From the NCBI GenBank assembly GCA_030594585.1, contig JAUVEX010000002.1, positions 1 to 22,994 on the forward strand: 22,994 nucleotides of DNA, in the 5' to 3' direction. The notes beneath the pieces were generated by a model. It made no database searches. It had not been told where the DNA came from and saw only the letters and a program-made list of their open reading frames with translations. Below, in pieces: positions 5,197 to 12,993 of the stretch (positions within the stretch are counted from its first letter, which is position 1; each line of letters starts with the position of its first letter). The translations under genes were made by a program, and so were the position numbers. The DNA comes from an archaeon. GTDB lineage: Archaea > EX4484-52 > B79-G9.

Positions 5197-5222
5197 TGGC
5201 GGTGAAAATAAGAGCGAGACTC

Positions 5223-6047
5223 ATGAAATTAAAAATAACTGCGGAAGCCAAGATTTTTATAAAAACCGCTGCATCCGTCATTGTTGCGTATACTTTCTTT
5301 GAAAAAAAGCCCGTATTTGTGAGTGTTGCGCTTTTGTTTCTTATAATAATAACCTATTTTTTAAGAAAAGACAAAAAAATAGACAAAAACAGGCGCACGG
5401 TGGAGCGAATAAGCGACATTTTTGTCTTTACGGGTGCGTGTTTTTTCAGCATAACAAATATCCCCGTTTCTGTAGGCTCATTTATTGCAATCGTAATTCT
5501 CGGGTATATCCCTTTTCTATGGTCAAAAAAATCCCATATGGTGCGCCTGATTGTTATTTTAGCAGCAAATACAGCTTATTTTTTAGGCCAGCCAAATGCC
5601 CTTGATTTCGGCCTTTTATTGTCTGTTTTAATAACAATACGCAACAGCATTAAAAATTTTTCAGATATCAAAAATAAGCTTTTAAAATATACTAAAACAA
5701 CTAAACATATGAAACAAGCAATAATTGTAAGGCGGGATCTTAACTTATCAAAAGGAAAAATGAGTGCTCAAGTGGCGCATGCATCTGTTTCTGCATATAA
5801 GAAAGCAGATAAAAAAGATGCTGAAATGTGGGAATTAGAAGGCCAAAAAAAAGTAATCTTAAAAATTGCGGGTGAAAAAGAGCTTTTAGAAATATTCATG
5901 AACGCAAAAAAAGAAAAAATCCCCTGCGCACTTATAAAAGATGCAGGGCGCACAGAAATCCCTGAAGGAACAATCACCTGTGCAGGCCTTGGCCCGACAG
6001 ATTCTGATAAAATAGACAAGGTGGCCGGCCACCTAAAACTATATTGA
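5223..6047 (+). CDS. pth2: Multi-TM membrane domain fused to peptidyl-tRNA hydrolase Pth2
   Basis: The C-terminal 112 residues (163-274) are a complete archaeal/eukaryotic-type Pth2, which hydrolyses peptidyl-tRNA released from stalled ribosomes. Visible landmarks are the MKQAIIVRRDLNLSKGK opening, AQVAHASV, GQKKV, the LIKDAGRTEIPEGT core and the GLGP...G.LKLY end. Normal archaeal Pth2 is about this long and starts at the equivalent Met. Here 162 residues precede it in frame, with about five or six hydrophobic segments (near 10-26, 31-47, 64-80, 84-100, 106-122, 126-140) and a basic linker. I do not recognise the membrane domain. The enzyme would face the cytoplasm if the linker does. An internal TATA-like box before the Pth2 Met could also give a soluble form. 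It heads a tight run of glycosyltransferase genes. Confidence 0.85.
   Translation: MKLKITAEAKIFIKTAASVIVAYTFFEKKPVFVSVALLFLIIITYFLRKDKKIDKNRRTVERISDIFVFTGACFFSITNIPVSVGSFIAIVILGYIPFLWSKKSHMVRLIVILAANTAYFLGQPNALDFGLLLSVLITIRNSIKNFSDIKNKLLKYTKTTKHMKQAIIVRRDLNLSKGKMSAQVAHASVSAYKKADKKDAEMWELEGQKKVILKIAGEKELLEIFMNAKKEKIPCALIKDAGRTEIPEGTITCAGLGPTDSDKIDKVAGHLKLY
5681..5690 (+). promoter_or_regulatory. Possible internal promoter for a soluble Pth2
   Basis: TTTAAAATAT lies inside the coding region, centred about 24 bases before the ATG at 5709, the normal first codon of a free-standing Pth2. A leaderless transcript from here would encode only the hydrolase. The stretch codes for Leu/Lys residues, so the resemblance may be compositional. 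Confidence 0.3.
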
Positions 6048-6048
6048 T

Positions 6049-7329
6049 GTGTTTTACATGCTTTGGATTGATGTTGTTTTCTGGGGCACATACTTTGTCT
6101 CTTTATATCTTACAATATTTCTGGTATATACTTTTTTGGAGAAAAATCCGCGCGAAAAAAAACCAGTGCTAAAAAAACACCCATATGTAAGTGTAATAAT
6201 ACCCGCATACAATGAAGAGAACACAATAGCAAATACAATAAAATCCGCCATCAATATGGATTATCCGCGCAAATTCTTAGAGATTATAGTTGTAAACGAC
6301 GGCTCGAAAGACAAAACACTATCAATTGCTAAAAATTTTGCTGAAAAAACAAAAGACATTGCAATTCTCGTAATGAACCATAAAAATGTGGGTAAGGGTG
6401 CTTCAATGAACCGGGCAATCGCAAAGGCGCGCGGGGAGTTTGTAATAAGCCTTGATGCGGATTCATTTGTTGCAAAAGACACACTCAAAAAAATGCTGCC
6501 TTATTTTGAAGACAAATCAGTTGCATCTGTTTCTGCGGTAATGAAAGTGAGAACTCCAAAAAACATATTACAGCAGCTGCAATGGCTAGAGTATATACTA
6601 TACGCCTTTATGAAAATAGTTCTTACCACAATACACTGCCTGCATGTAACTCCCGGACCTTTTACAATATATCGCAAAAGCGCATTGAAGGACATTGGCG
6701 GCTTTGATGAAACTTCGATTGTCGAAGACCAGGAAATAGCCTACAGGCTCCAGCGAAAGCATTATTGTTTGGTGCAGTCCTATGAAGGGGATGTCACAAC
6801 AATTGCGCCTAAGAACTTAAAAGAGTTATACGCGCAGAGAAAACGGTGGTTCAAAGGATCTATAATCACGCTATACCAGCACAGAGACATGATATTCAAC
6901 AAGAAATACGGGGATTTCGGCATGTACCAACTGCCTTCTCTTTTGGGCGGCATGATGCTTCTTTTTGCTGTAATAATAATGGTTGTGCGCGGGTTTATTG
7001 TTCCTTTATACGAACAAATACGGCATCTGTATCTTCTTAACTTTGATTTAAGTATGTATTACACAACAAATCTTTCAGGAATGATTTCCGGGCTCATAAA
7101 CACAATGTTTTCTTTTGATTACGCCAAGCTATTCATAATCATTGTTCTTTTTTCAGTAAATATAGCGCTCCTTATAAAAGCGCACAAATACACCAATGAA
7201 AAAATAAAGATTGCAAACATAATCCCTTTAGTTTTGTTTTTTATAGTTTATTTCATAATCTTAAGTTTCATGTGGATTGGAGCAATAATTGATTTAATAA
7301 AATCAAAACAAAAAAACAACTGGGGATAA
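6049..7329 (+). CDS. GT2 processive-type membrane glycosyltransferase
   Basis: This protein of about 426 residues has an N-terminal TM (about 8-30), a cytoplasmic GT-A catalytic domain and about three or four C-terminal TMs. The catalytic signature is complete: VSVIIPAYNEE (48-58), NDG (83-85), DAD (136-138) for metal and nucleotide-sugar binding, TPGPFTIYR, ED (226-227) as catalytic-base region, and QRKRW (263-267). This layout is that of cellulose/chitin/hyaluronan synthase-like or poly-GlcNAc synthases and dolichol-phosphate-linked enzymes. Sugar and acceptor cannot be read from the sequence. GTG at 6049 starts one base after the Pth2 stop; an in-frame ATG at 6058 is an alternative. It is followed closely by a thioredoxin-like gene and two GT39-like genes. 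Confidence 0.88.
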   Translation: MFYMLWIDVVFWGTYFVSLYLTIFLVYTFLEKNPREKKPVLKKHPYVSVIIPAYNEENTIANTIKSAINMDYPRKFLEIIVVNDGSKDKTLSIAKNFAEKTKDIAILVMNHKNVGKGASMNRAIAKARGEFVISLDADSFVAKDTLKKMLPYFEDKSVASVSAVMKVRTPKNILQQLQWLEYILYAFMKIVLTTIHCLHVTPGPFTIYRKSALKDIGGFDETSIVEDQEIAYRLQRKHYCLVQSYEGDVTTIAPKNLKELYAQRKRWFKGSIITLYQHRDMIFNKKYGDFGMYQLPSLLGGMMLLFAVIIMVVRGFIVPLYEQIRHLYLLNFDLSMYYTTNLSGMISGLINTMFSFDYAKLFIIIVLFSVNIALLIKAHKYTNEKIKIANIIPLVLFFIVYFIILSFMWIGAIIDLIKSKQKNNWG

Positions 7330-7364
7330 CCATCAGAAGAATACAAAAGAACAAATATGTTTTT

Positions 7365-8036
7365 GTGGGGCTGCTTACAGTCCTTATTTTCAGCCTGGGG
7401 CTTCTTCTAGGGCTGTTTGTAAACGAATCTAAGCTAAACTACATACAACAGCTAAGCAAAACACAGCGCGCAGATTACGGAAGCCTGCAGTTCCAATACA
7501 GCTACATTGAAACACTTGAAAACAAAGACATGAGTGATGACGAAAAATGCGGCGTTCTTGCGGCGACTCTTGAAAACAACCTTAAAATGCTAAGCCCGGC
7601 TCTTGAAAAAATAGAAGCGTACGAAACAAGCGGGGATGTAGAAAACGAAGATTACCTTCTTTTAAAGCGGGAATACACCATTGCGAATTTAAGGTACTGG
7701 ATACTTGCAGAAAAAAGCAAAAAAATGTGCATGACAGATACTGTAAGTGTGCTTTATTTCTACACAAAAAACTGCCCCGAATGCAATGACCAGGGATATA
7801 TACTAACGCAGATGAAAAAAGTGTTTGAAGATTCACTTCTGGTATTTCCAATAGACACAAGCATAAACGAGCCGGCTGTTGATGTACTTACAAGACAATA
7901 CAACATTACAACATATCCTACCTTAATCATAGAAAAAAAGCGCCTGCACGAAGTAAAAGACAAAAACGAATTAACAGAAATAATATGCCCTCTTTATTTT
8001 AACAAGACAAAGTATACTCTTTGTTCCGGTGGTTAA
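7365..8036 (+). CDS. Membrane-anchored thioredoxin-like protein (CPEC)
   Basis: From the GTG at 7365 the protein has 223 residues: an N-terminal TM (about 1-19), a helical segment with EKCGVLAATLENNLKML (about 60-76), and a thioredoxin fold. The latter has C137-PE-C140 after a YFYTKN strand and the conserved cis-Pro loop TTYPTLI (P185), so both redox landmarks are present. The fold should sit outside the cytoplasm and act as a disulfide oxidoreductase or isomerase. Two more Cys near the C-terminus and one at 122 may pair. The start is unsure: the frame stays open upstream and encodes a basic NK-YVF stretch typical of a TM's cytoplasmic flank, but offers only non-standard starts (CTG, ATA or ATC). 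The next gene begins immediately after its stop. Confidence 0.78.
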   Translation: MGLLTVLIFSLGLLLGLFVNESKLNYIQQLSKTQRADYGSLQFQYSYIETLENKDMSDDEKCGVLAATLENNLKMLSPALEKIEAYETSGDVENEDYLLLKREYTIANLRYWILAEKSKKMCMTDTVSVLYFYTKNCPECNDQGYILTQMKKVFEDSLLVFPIDTSINEPAVDVLTRQYNITTYPTLIIEKKRLHEVKDKNELTEIICPLYFNKTKYTLCSGG

Positions 8037-9527
8037 ATGGACTTTGTAAAAAAAAGAGTTTTCTTTTTTGGACTTCTTAGTTTTGTTATTGCTATAAATC
8101 TCTATATACTTTCCTTTAAAACTGGGCTTTGGTGGGATGAGGGGGTTTATATCGGCATCAGCAAATATGTCTGGTCTTTTGGAAGCACAGGTTATTTTGA
8201 AGTTATCCGACCGCCTGTTCTTCCAATAATTATCGGTGCTTTTTGGTTTCTTGGATTTAATCCACTAGTTGCCGGAAAAGCCATCATTCTTCTATTTTTC
8301 ATAGGAATGCTGTTTTTGACATATGAAATCGGGAGAAATTTATGGGACCGTTTTACCGGATTTTATTCAGCACTTCTTTTGGCATCAACACCCTTTATCT
8401 ATTCATACTCAACAAAAATACTTTCGGGAATCCCTGCCGCATTTTTCGCGCTGCTTGGAATTCATCTTTACTTGTCCAATAAAAAACCAAAAGCACTTTT
8501 TTTCTGTGGTGTGGCTCTTGGACTTTCATTCCTTACGCGATTTCCGGGAGGTATTGCTTTTGGTGTGCTTGCATTATTTATTTTTTTAATCAATATAAAA
8601 AACATAAAACTCGCACTAAAGAATTGTGTTGCTCTTTTTTCCGGCTTTTCTTTGATCGCCGTACCATATCTTATTTACAATTTTTATGCATACGGCAATG
8701 CGCTTTTGCCTTTTTTTGCGGCATCAAGAATCATTGACGCAACTGCGTGGTTTCATAAAAGCGGTGTGTTTTTCTATATGATTGAGCTTTTTTACCACAA
8801 TCCTTTTTTCATATTTTTGGTTTTCGGTATCGCTTATATGCTATACCAAAAATCGATTCAGAAAATGCATATTCTTATTGGCTTTATGTTTCTCGCATAT
8901 TTTTCCTATTTCTCATTTTTTCTCGAAGCAAAAGAGCTTAGGTTTTCTTTAATTTTTCTGCCATATGTTGCCCTTATTGCGTCTTTAGGGATGAACCGCC
9001 TGCTTAAAGCAATGTCTATAATCCTATACCGGGCAGATGCAATAAAAAAACTAAAGGCATCAAATTCCAAAAATGTATTTACCGTACTTTTTATTGCGGT
9101 CTCTTTTATGACTGCTTCTTTTGGATTCGTCACACTTAATAGTTCCCATCTTCGCTGGCTTGAAGAGCCCCAAACACAGGACCCATACAATGAATTTTTG
9201 TTGTTTGTTGAAAACCACAGCACAAATGAATCTATCCTTACTTCAAATCCGACAATTGCAGCTTATACTGATTCACGGGTTTCGTATCTTCGCGGCTGGG
9301 TTGCAGCAGAAGAAATATACTCACGAGAAAAAGACACTTCAGGCACTCTTATAATAGATACCTGCGCGCTTGACTGCGCGCCTGATGATTTCATATGCTA
9401 TGAGTCAAAAGATAAATTTATCACCAAAACAAAAAAGGAAAATACTGAACTTTTCAGCACCACAGCAAACATAACAGGAAGATTATGCACATATTCGGTG
9501 TATGAAATCAATGAGTTTACGGGTTAA
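8037..9527 (+). CDS. GT39/PMT-like polyprenol-sugar glycosyltransferase, copy 1
   Basis: This 496-residue integral membrane protein has roughly ten hydrophobic segments and a C-terminal soluble domain (about 385-496) outside the membrane. The first extracytoplasmic loop carries WWDEGVYI (D34-E35) and the loop motif RPP (58-60), the hallmark of the PMT/ArnT/ALG GT-C superfamily (GT39/GT83) that transfers sugars from a polyprenyl phosphate carrier. The acidic pair is the expected catalytic or metal site. The ATG directly follows the preceding TAA, so it is co-translated with the thioredoxin-like gene. The soluble domain contains several Cys (CALDCAPDDFICYE), possible clients of the neighbouring oxidoreductase. 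Acceptor unknown; surface proteins are the natural guess. Confidence 0.83.
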   Translation: MDFVKKRVFFFGLLSFVIAINLYILSFKTGLWWDEGVYIGISKYVWSFGSTGYFEVIRPPVLPIIIGAFWFLGFNPLVAGKAIILLFFIGMLFLTYEIGRNLWDRFTGFYSALLLASTPFIYSYSTKILSGIPAAFFALLGIHLYLSNKKPKALFFCGVALGLSFLTRFPGGIAFGVLALFIFLINIKNIKLALKNCVALFSGFSLIAVPYLIYNFYAYGNALLPFFAASRIIDATAWFHKSGVFFYMIELFYHNPFFIFLVFGIAYMLYQKSIQKMHILIGFMFLAYFSYFSFFLEAKELRFSLIFLPYVALIASLGMNRLLKAMSIILYRADAIKKLKASNSKNVFTVLFIAVSFMTASFGFVTLNSSHLRWLEEPQTQDPYNEFLLFVENHSTNESILTSNPTIAAYTDSRVSYLRGWVAAEEIYSREKDTSGTLIIDTCALDCAPDDFICYESKDKFITKTKKENTELFSTTANITGRLCTYSVYEINEFTG

Positions 9528-9531
9528 TTTG

Positions 9532-10920
9532 ATGAATACTAAAGAAAACAAAATTCTTTTTGCAATATTTTTGCTTGCTTTTATAATGCGTGTGATGTTT
9601 TTTGACACATCATACATAATCTGGGATGAAAGCATATATTTGATGCATGGAGAATTGTATGCCGGAATGGATGTGGGTTATGAAGAGACATTTTTGCGCC
9701 CCCCACTATTGCCGTTTTTGTTATCCCCTTTTGCACTGCTTTCGCACGAATCTTATGAAATACTATCAAAGATTTTTATGATTCTTTTAAATTCGCTAAT
9801 TGTGATCCCTGTATATCTTCTTGCAAGGCACATAAACAAAAAAGCAGGCCTTTTAACGGCACTTTTAATTGCTCTTCTCCCTGTAAGCATCATCAACAGC
9901 AGATATGTGCTTACAGATCACTTAGGCGCCATTCTGGCACTTTTGAGTTTTATCCTTTTCTTTTTAGGCACAAAAGACAAAAAGTCCGCACTGGTTTATG
10001 CGGGCGCGTTTGTTTTAGGGCTTGCAATACTTATGAAATTCACGAACATGCTTGTTTTTCTTTTGATTTTGCCTCTTTGTTATATGCTTTTGTCAAAAAA
10101 AAGAACAAAGGAAGCTGTTCTTGCTCCGGTAATTTTTCTTCTGACTGTTGCACCATATGCAATATACAACTTAATCAAATTCAAAGACCCTATTTATCCT
10201 TTAACAAGGGCATTTCATGTTGTTTCTGAAAATGACCCGATAAAACTTGATTTTCTTTTTTACATATTCAACGATATGTTTGGTCCGATTTTTCTGGTTT
10301 TGTCAATTGTGGGAATATACATGTTTGCCAAACAATGTGTCTTGCTTGAACGAAAAAAAGATGACAAGATATTTAACAGCATTCTTTTATTCGCGTTTTT
10401 CTCTGTTTTTGCTTATTTTGTATTTATTGCCGGAAGAGGTACAGCAAAACCCACAGGCATTGAATGGGAGATTGAAAGGTTCGCGTTGCTGCTGATACCT
10501 TTCGCGCTTTCTTTTTGTGCGTATGCAATCATAGAATTAAGCCAAAAAATACCAAAAAGAATCAGAAACACAGCAATAACTGTTTTGCTTGTGATTTCTT
10601 TTGCGTTTCTTATGCCCCAGTATGTACGGACATACACGCCGCAGATAGAATTTGAGGATGGCTTAAGGCATGTTACAGTTGATATTAGCGAATACATAAA
10701 AATTAAGAATATAACAAATATCTCATGCATTGGGAACTGCCCGCCTGTTGCGTATTATTCCCAAAAAAAGATTGATGTGTTTTACAACAAGAAAACGCTT
10801 CTTGAACGAGGCGCTAAACATATACTTGCTTTTGAACCGATTGATAATGGATCTCTTGCTCTTGTTGAAAAAACATGCAATAAAACAAGATGCGCGTATC
10901 TCTACAGGCGTTTGTTTTAA
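9532..10920 (+). CDS. GT39/PMT-like polyprenol-sugar glycosyltransferase, copy 2
   Basis: From the ATG at 9532, four bases after the preceding stop, this is a 462-residue multi-TM protein paralogous to the one before it. It shares the first-loop IIWDESIYL (D32-E33) and FLRPPLLP (RPP 56-58), then a similar helix pattern with APYAIYNL-type cytoplasmic turns and a short C-terminal soluble domain with C-x3-C and a further Cys pair near the end. Ten extra codons at the N-terminus are possible from an upstream ATG inside the previous gene, but the 9532 start spaces better. Two tandem GT-C enzymes with one GT2 enzyme suggest sequential addition of sugars to a glycan or protein. Family is confident, substrates unknown. 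Confidence 0.83.
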   Translation: MNTKENKILFAIFLLAFIMRVMFFDTSYIIWDESIYLMHGELYAGMDVGYEETFLRPPLLPFLLSPFALLSHESYEILSKIFMILLNSLIVIPVYLLARHINKKAGLLTALLIALLPVSIINSRYVLTDHLGAILALLSFILFFLGTKDKKSALVYAGAFVLGLAILMKFTNMLVFLLILPLCYMLLSKKRTKEAVLAPVIFLLTVAPYAIYNLIKFKDPIYPLTRAFHVVSENDPIKLDFLFYIFNDMFGPIFLVLSIVGIYMFAKQCVLLERKKDDKIFNSILLFAFFSVFAYFVFIAGRGTAKPTGIEWEIERFALLLIPFALSFCAYAIIELSQKIPKRIRNTAITVLLVISFAFLMPQYVRTYTPQIEFEDGLRHVTVDISEYIKIKNITNISCIGNCPPVAYYSQKKIDVFYNKKTLLERGAKHILAFEPIDNGSLALVEKTCNKTRCAYLYRRLF

Positions 10921-10945
10921 TGTGCGTGGGTTATAAGTGCAAAAC

Positions 10946-10974
10946 TAATATAATATTGTTTGAATAATGTGGTG
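10946..10974 (+). promoter_or_regulatory. Promoter and ribosome binding site for the Cys-rich membrane protein
   Basis: TATA-like TAATATAATA (10946-10955) lies about 28 bases before the ATG at 10978, and GGTG (10971-10974) three bases before it. These favour the ATG over the upstream in-frame TTG at 10960. Confidence 0.45.
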
Positions 10975-10977
10975 CTT

Positions 10978-11313
10978 ATGGAAGATAAGAAATCCGAAGA
11001 AAAAGAAGAGAAAAAGGAAGAGACAAAAGAAAAAAAAGAAACCGGTTTTTTAGTCCTTATAGCTCTAATCGGTATTATTTTTTTGGTGTTTGCATTTGTT
11101 TTTGTAAACTTCACAACAGAAAAAACCCTTGAGGAAAAATGCACAGCATATCAAAACGATCCCGGACTCCTTTATGACTGCATATGCATGCCAACAACAC
11201 GATTAAATAATGAAACAGACCTTGTAGATGTAAAAACAGACGGGCTTTGCACCTGTTTCTGTGATATCGGGAACAATCAAACTGCAGATATTGAAATCAG
11301 GGTTGCAAATTAG
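10978..11313 (+). CDS. Single-TM protein with a Cys-rich external domain
   Basis: This 111-residue protein has a Lys/Glu-rich N-terminal cytoplasmic tail (1-22), one TM (about 24-44) and an external domain with six cysteines: C55, C68-x-C70, C91-x-C93-x-C95. N-x-T sequons fall near residues 78 and 100. I recognise no family. The spacing would suit a small disulfide-stabilised knot or, less likely outside the cell, a metal site. It follows the glycosyltransferase run on the same strand but has its own promoter. Together with the thioredoxin-like protein it suggests oxidative folding at the surface. It ends ten bases from the convergent truD gene. Confidence 0.7.
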   Translation: MEDKKSEEKEEKKEETKEKKETGFLVLIALIGIIFLVFAFVFVNFTTEKTLEEKCTAYQNDPGLLYDCICMPTTRLNNETDLVDVKTDGLCTCFCDIGNNQTADIEIRVAN

Positions 11314-11323
11314 TAAGGGCTTT

Positions 11324-12499
11324 TTAAATTTCAAAAAACTGCCTCAGAAAAACCGTTGCATAACTGCCTTTTTTAAGCGTGAAACGCATAACAGCTTTTG
11401 TTTTGCCAACATTTAATTCATCTTTTGAAACATCAAGGATGCTAAAGTCCTTATATGATGAAAAAGCATCTCGTTTCTCGCCCTCGCTTGAAAGCTCGGG
11501 CATTTTTTCTGAGCGAAACATTTCCGGCAGGATTTTATCATTCTTTAATATTTTTTCAACAACATCGTCTTCAACAGACGAAAATATCCTTGATGAAAAA
11601 AGATATCCCGGGAGCGGTATTTTTGTTTTTGATGTCACTTTTTTAGTATCGATCAATTCAAAAAGCGCGCGATTAAATATATCCGACTGATAAGCGGACA
11701 CAAACATCTTTCTTAAACCTGACGGAATTGTCCTTAAGGCGCCTGCAAAATCATCCTTGTTTTCAATCAAGTGCCGTAATATGTCTTTTTCATAAACGCA
11801 GTTAAAAGGAAATTTGCGGTATGCCGCGTCAAGGTCTTTGAATGCGTTTTTTCTTACAGAATTAAGCTCTTTTGAATCTGTTTTCCCGGGCATTGAAACA
11901 TATGTTTCAACTGCTTTTCTAATGGCTCCGCAGATTATATGTTTCCCTACAACATGGCTTACGGGCCTTGAAGAGCCAAATCTCTGCTCGCCGAAAAAGT
12001 TCGGGAAAAACCCATTAAGTGTTTTTTCTTTTTTTTCTATATGTTTTTTTATTTTTTCGGGGCTTTCGCTTAAATTCCTTACAGTTATTGTAAACCGATT
12101 CGCATCCAAAGCTCCGAGATAGACTTTTTTACTATAATACAATGGAGTTATTTTGACATTGTTCAGTTTTATTTTTTCAAGCTGCTCTTTTTTTAATTTG
12201 TATGCCGACGCCCTTTGAGCAGTTATTGCTTTTTTGTCTTTTATCCCGGCAACAGTTATTTTTGCATCTGAAATTTTGAGTGCTTTTGCTATGTTTTTTA
12301 TAGCAATGAATGTGTCGGTATCTTTTTTCTCAAGCACAAAAACCAAAAAGTCCCCTTTTTGCGTATTGTCAAAATTATATGTTTTCCCAACTTCGATTAA
12401 AGTTCCTTTTGGGGTTATCTCCTCAACAACAAAATCCGGGGTTTTTGATTTTATCGCGGCTTTTGGCAGGATTCCGTTGTTTTTCATAACATCAAACAT
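11324..12499 (-). CDS. truD: tRNA pseudouridine synthase TruD
   Basis: This 391-residue cytoplasmic enzyme belongs to the TruD/Pus7 family that makes pseudouridine at tRNA position 13 (and other sites in archaea). The catalytic motif is AGIKDKKAITAQ (84-95) with D88 as the expected nucleophile, followed by the family's PNFFGEQRFG (166-175) and SRPVSHVVG. Length fits archaeal members. The ATG at 12499 is supported by a TATA-like box about 27 bases upstream; an in-frame ATG four codons later is the alternative. It is divergent from the orphan gene at 12583 and convergent with the Cys-rich protein gene. No unusual insertion is obvious beyond a charged mid-segment (about 148-160). Confidence 0.95.
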   Translation of the reverse strand: MFDVMKNNGILPKAAIKSKTPDFVVEEITPKGTLIEVGKTYNFDNTQKGDFLVFVLEKKDTDTFIAIKNIAKALKISDAKITVAGIKDKKAITAQRASAYKLKKEQLEKIKLNNVKITPLYYSKKVYLGALDANRFTITVRNLSESPEKIKKHIEKKEKTLNGFFPNFFGEQRFGSSRPVSHVVGKHIICGAIRKAVETYVSMPGKTDSKELNSVRKNAFKDLDAAYRKFPFNCVYEKDILRHLIENKDDFAGALRTIPSGLRKMFVSAYQSDIFNRALFELIDTKKVTSKTKIPLPGYLFSSRIFSSVEDDVVEKILKNDKILPEMFRSEKMPELSSEGEKRDAFSSYKDFSILDVSKDELNVGKTKAVMRFTLKKGSYATVFLRQFFEI

Positions 12500-12520
12500 A
12501 ATAGTATATGCTTACAGCAG

Positions 12521-12530
12521 ACATATAAAC
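12521..12530 (-). promoter_or_regulatory. TATA-like box for truD
   Basis: The minus strand reads GTTTATATGT, centred about 27 bases before the ATG at 12499, fitting a leaderless truD transcript. The 83-base gap also holds the start signals of the divergent gene. Confidence 0.5.
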
Positions 12531-12573
12531 TTAAAAAAATACCCACCACATATAACTCACAAATATTGTATAA

Positions 12574-12580
12574 GGTGATT
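12574..12580 (+). promoter_or_regulatory. GGTGATT ribosome binding site
   Basis: GGTGATT lies just before the ATG at 12583 and matches the archaeal anti-Shine-Dalgarno. It fixes that start. Confidence 0.6.
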
Positions 12581-12582
12581 TA

Positions 12583-12993
12583 ATGACCATAATCGGAATG
12601 AATTATAACAAAATACTTGCTGAAAAAACAAGCTCTGTTCGTGTTAAAAACATAAACACAGCACCAAAAATAACCGCAGTAAAAAAAAGCAAACTTAATG
12701 GTGTTGGCGCAAAAAATGTTGATGTGCTAATTATTGGTTTTGAATACGCCACAGAATATACTCCGGATGCCGGAAAAATACAGATAACAGGAGACATTGT
12801 ATATTCTTCAGAAAAAACAGACGAGATTGATAAAGCCTGGAAAAAGGACAAAAAACTTCCTGCAAAACTACAAGTGCTTCTCATAAACCATCTTTTCAGG
12901 AATGTATCTGTAAAAGCGCTTGCGCTTTCGGATATGCTAAAAATGCCGCCGGTTGTAAACCTTCCACGGTTAGAAATCAAGAAAAAGGAATAG
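12583..12993 (+). CDS. Orphan conserved protein, paralog 2
   Basis: This 136-residue soluble protein is a paralog of the one at 3078, sharing GFEYATEYTP...KIQITGDIVY, KKLPAKL, the LLINHLF helix and the terminal MPPVVNLPRLE motif before a Lys-rich tail. Similarity is strongest over the last 85 residues; the N-terminal 40 are shared only in outline and the linker between the first strands differs. Function is unknown. It is transcribed divergently from truD, and its 3' end overlaps the convergent membrane-regulator gene by 17 bases, so antisense effects between the two are possible. Confidence 0.75.
   Translation: MTIIGMNYNKILAEKTSSVRVKNINTAPKITAVKKSKLNGVGAKNVDVLIIGFEYATEYTPDAGKIQITGDIVYSSEKTDEIDKAWKKDKKLPAKLQVLLINHLFRNVSVKALALSDMLKMPPVVNLPRLEIKKKE

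Larger units (their letters stand above)
4692..5222. other. Long AT-rich gene-free interval before the membrane-Pth2 gene
   Basis: About 530 bases without a convincing gene; short frames at 4688 and 5090 show no family features. It contains an inverted repeat at 4687-4718, two TGGGAA-type sites (4881 and 4908), an extremely AT-rich core (about 4940-5090), the TGTGAGAGTTA repeat at 5101 and the promoter of the gene at 5223. An undetected RNA gene or replication-related element cannot be excluded, but I see no tRNA-like fold or known origin motif. Confidence 0.5.

Noticed and set aside
4692..5222. Archaeal replication origin
   Set aside because: The AT-rich core and repeats are suggestive, but no ORB-like G-rich motif and no cdc6/orc1 gene are visible, so I did not call it.
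5090..5302. Open frame of 70 codons ahead of the membrane-Pth2 gene
   Set aside because: It overlaps the start of a real gene in another frame, is rich in Asn/Arg/Lys as AT-rich non-coding DNA is, and ends in Cys-rich shadow sequence.
10733..10748. Fifth TGGGAA-type operator site
   Set aside because: TGGGAACTGCCCG matches only in part and lies inside the coding region of a glycosyltransferase, so chance is more likely.
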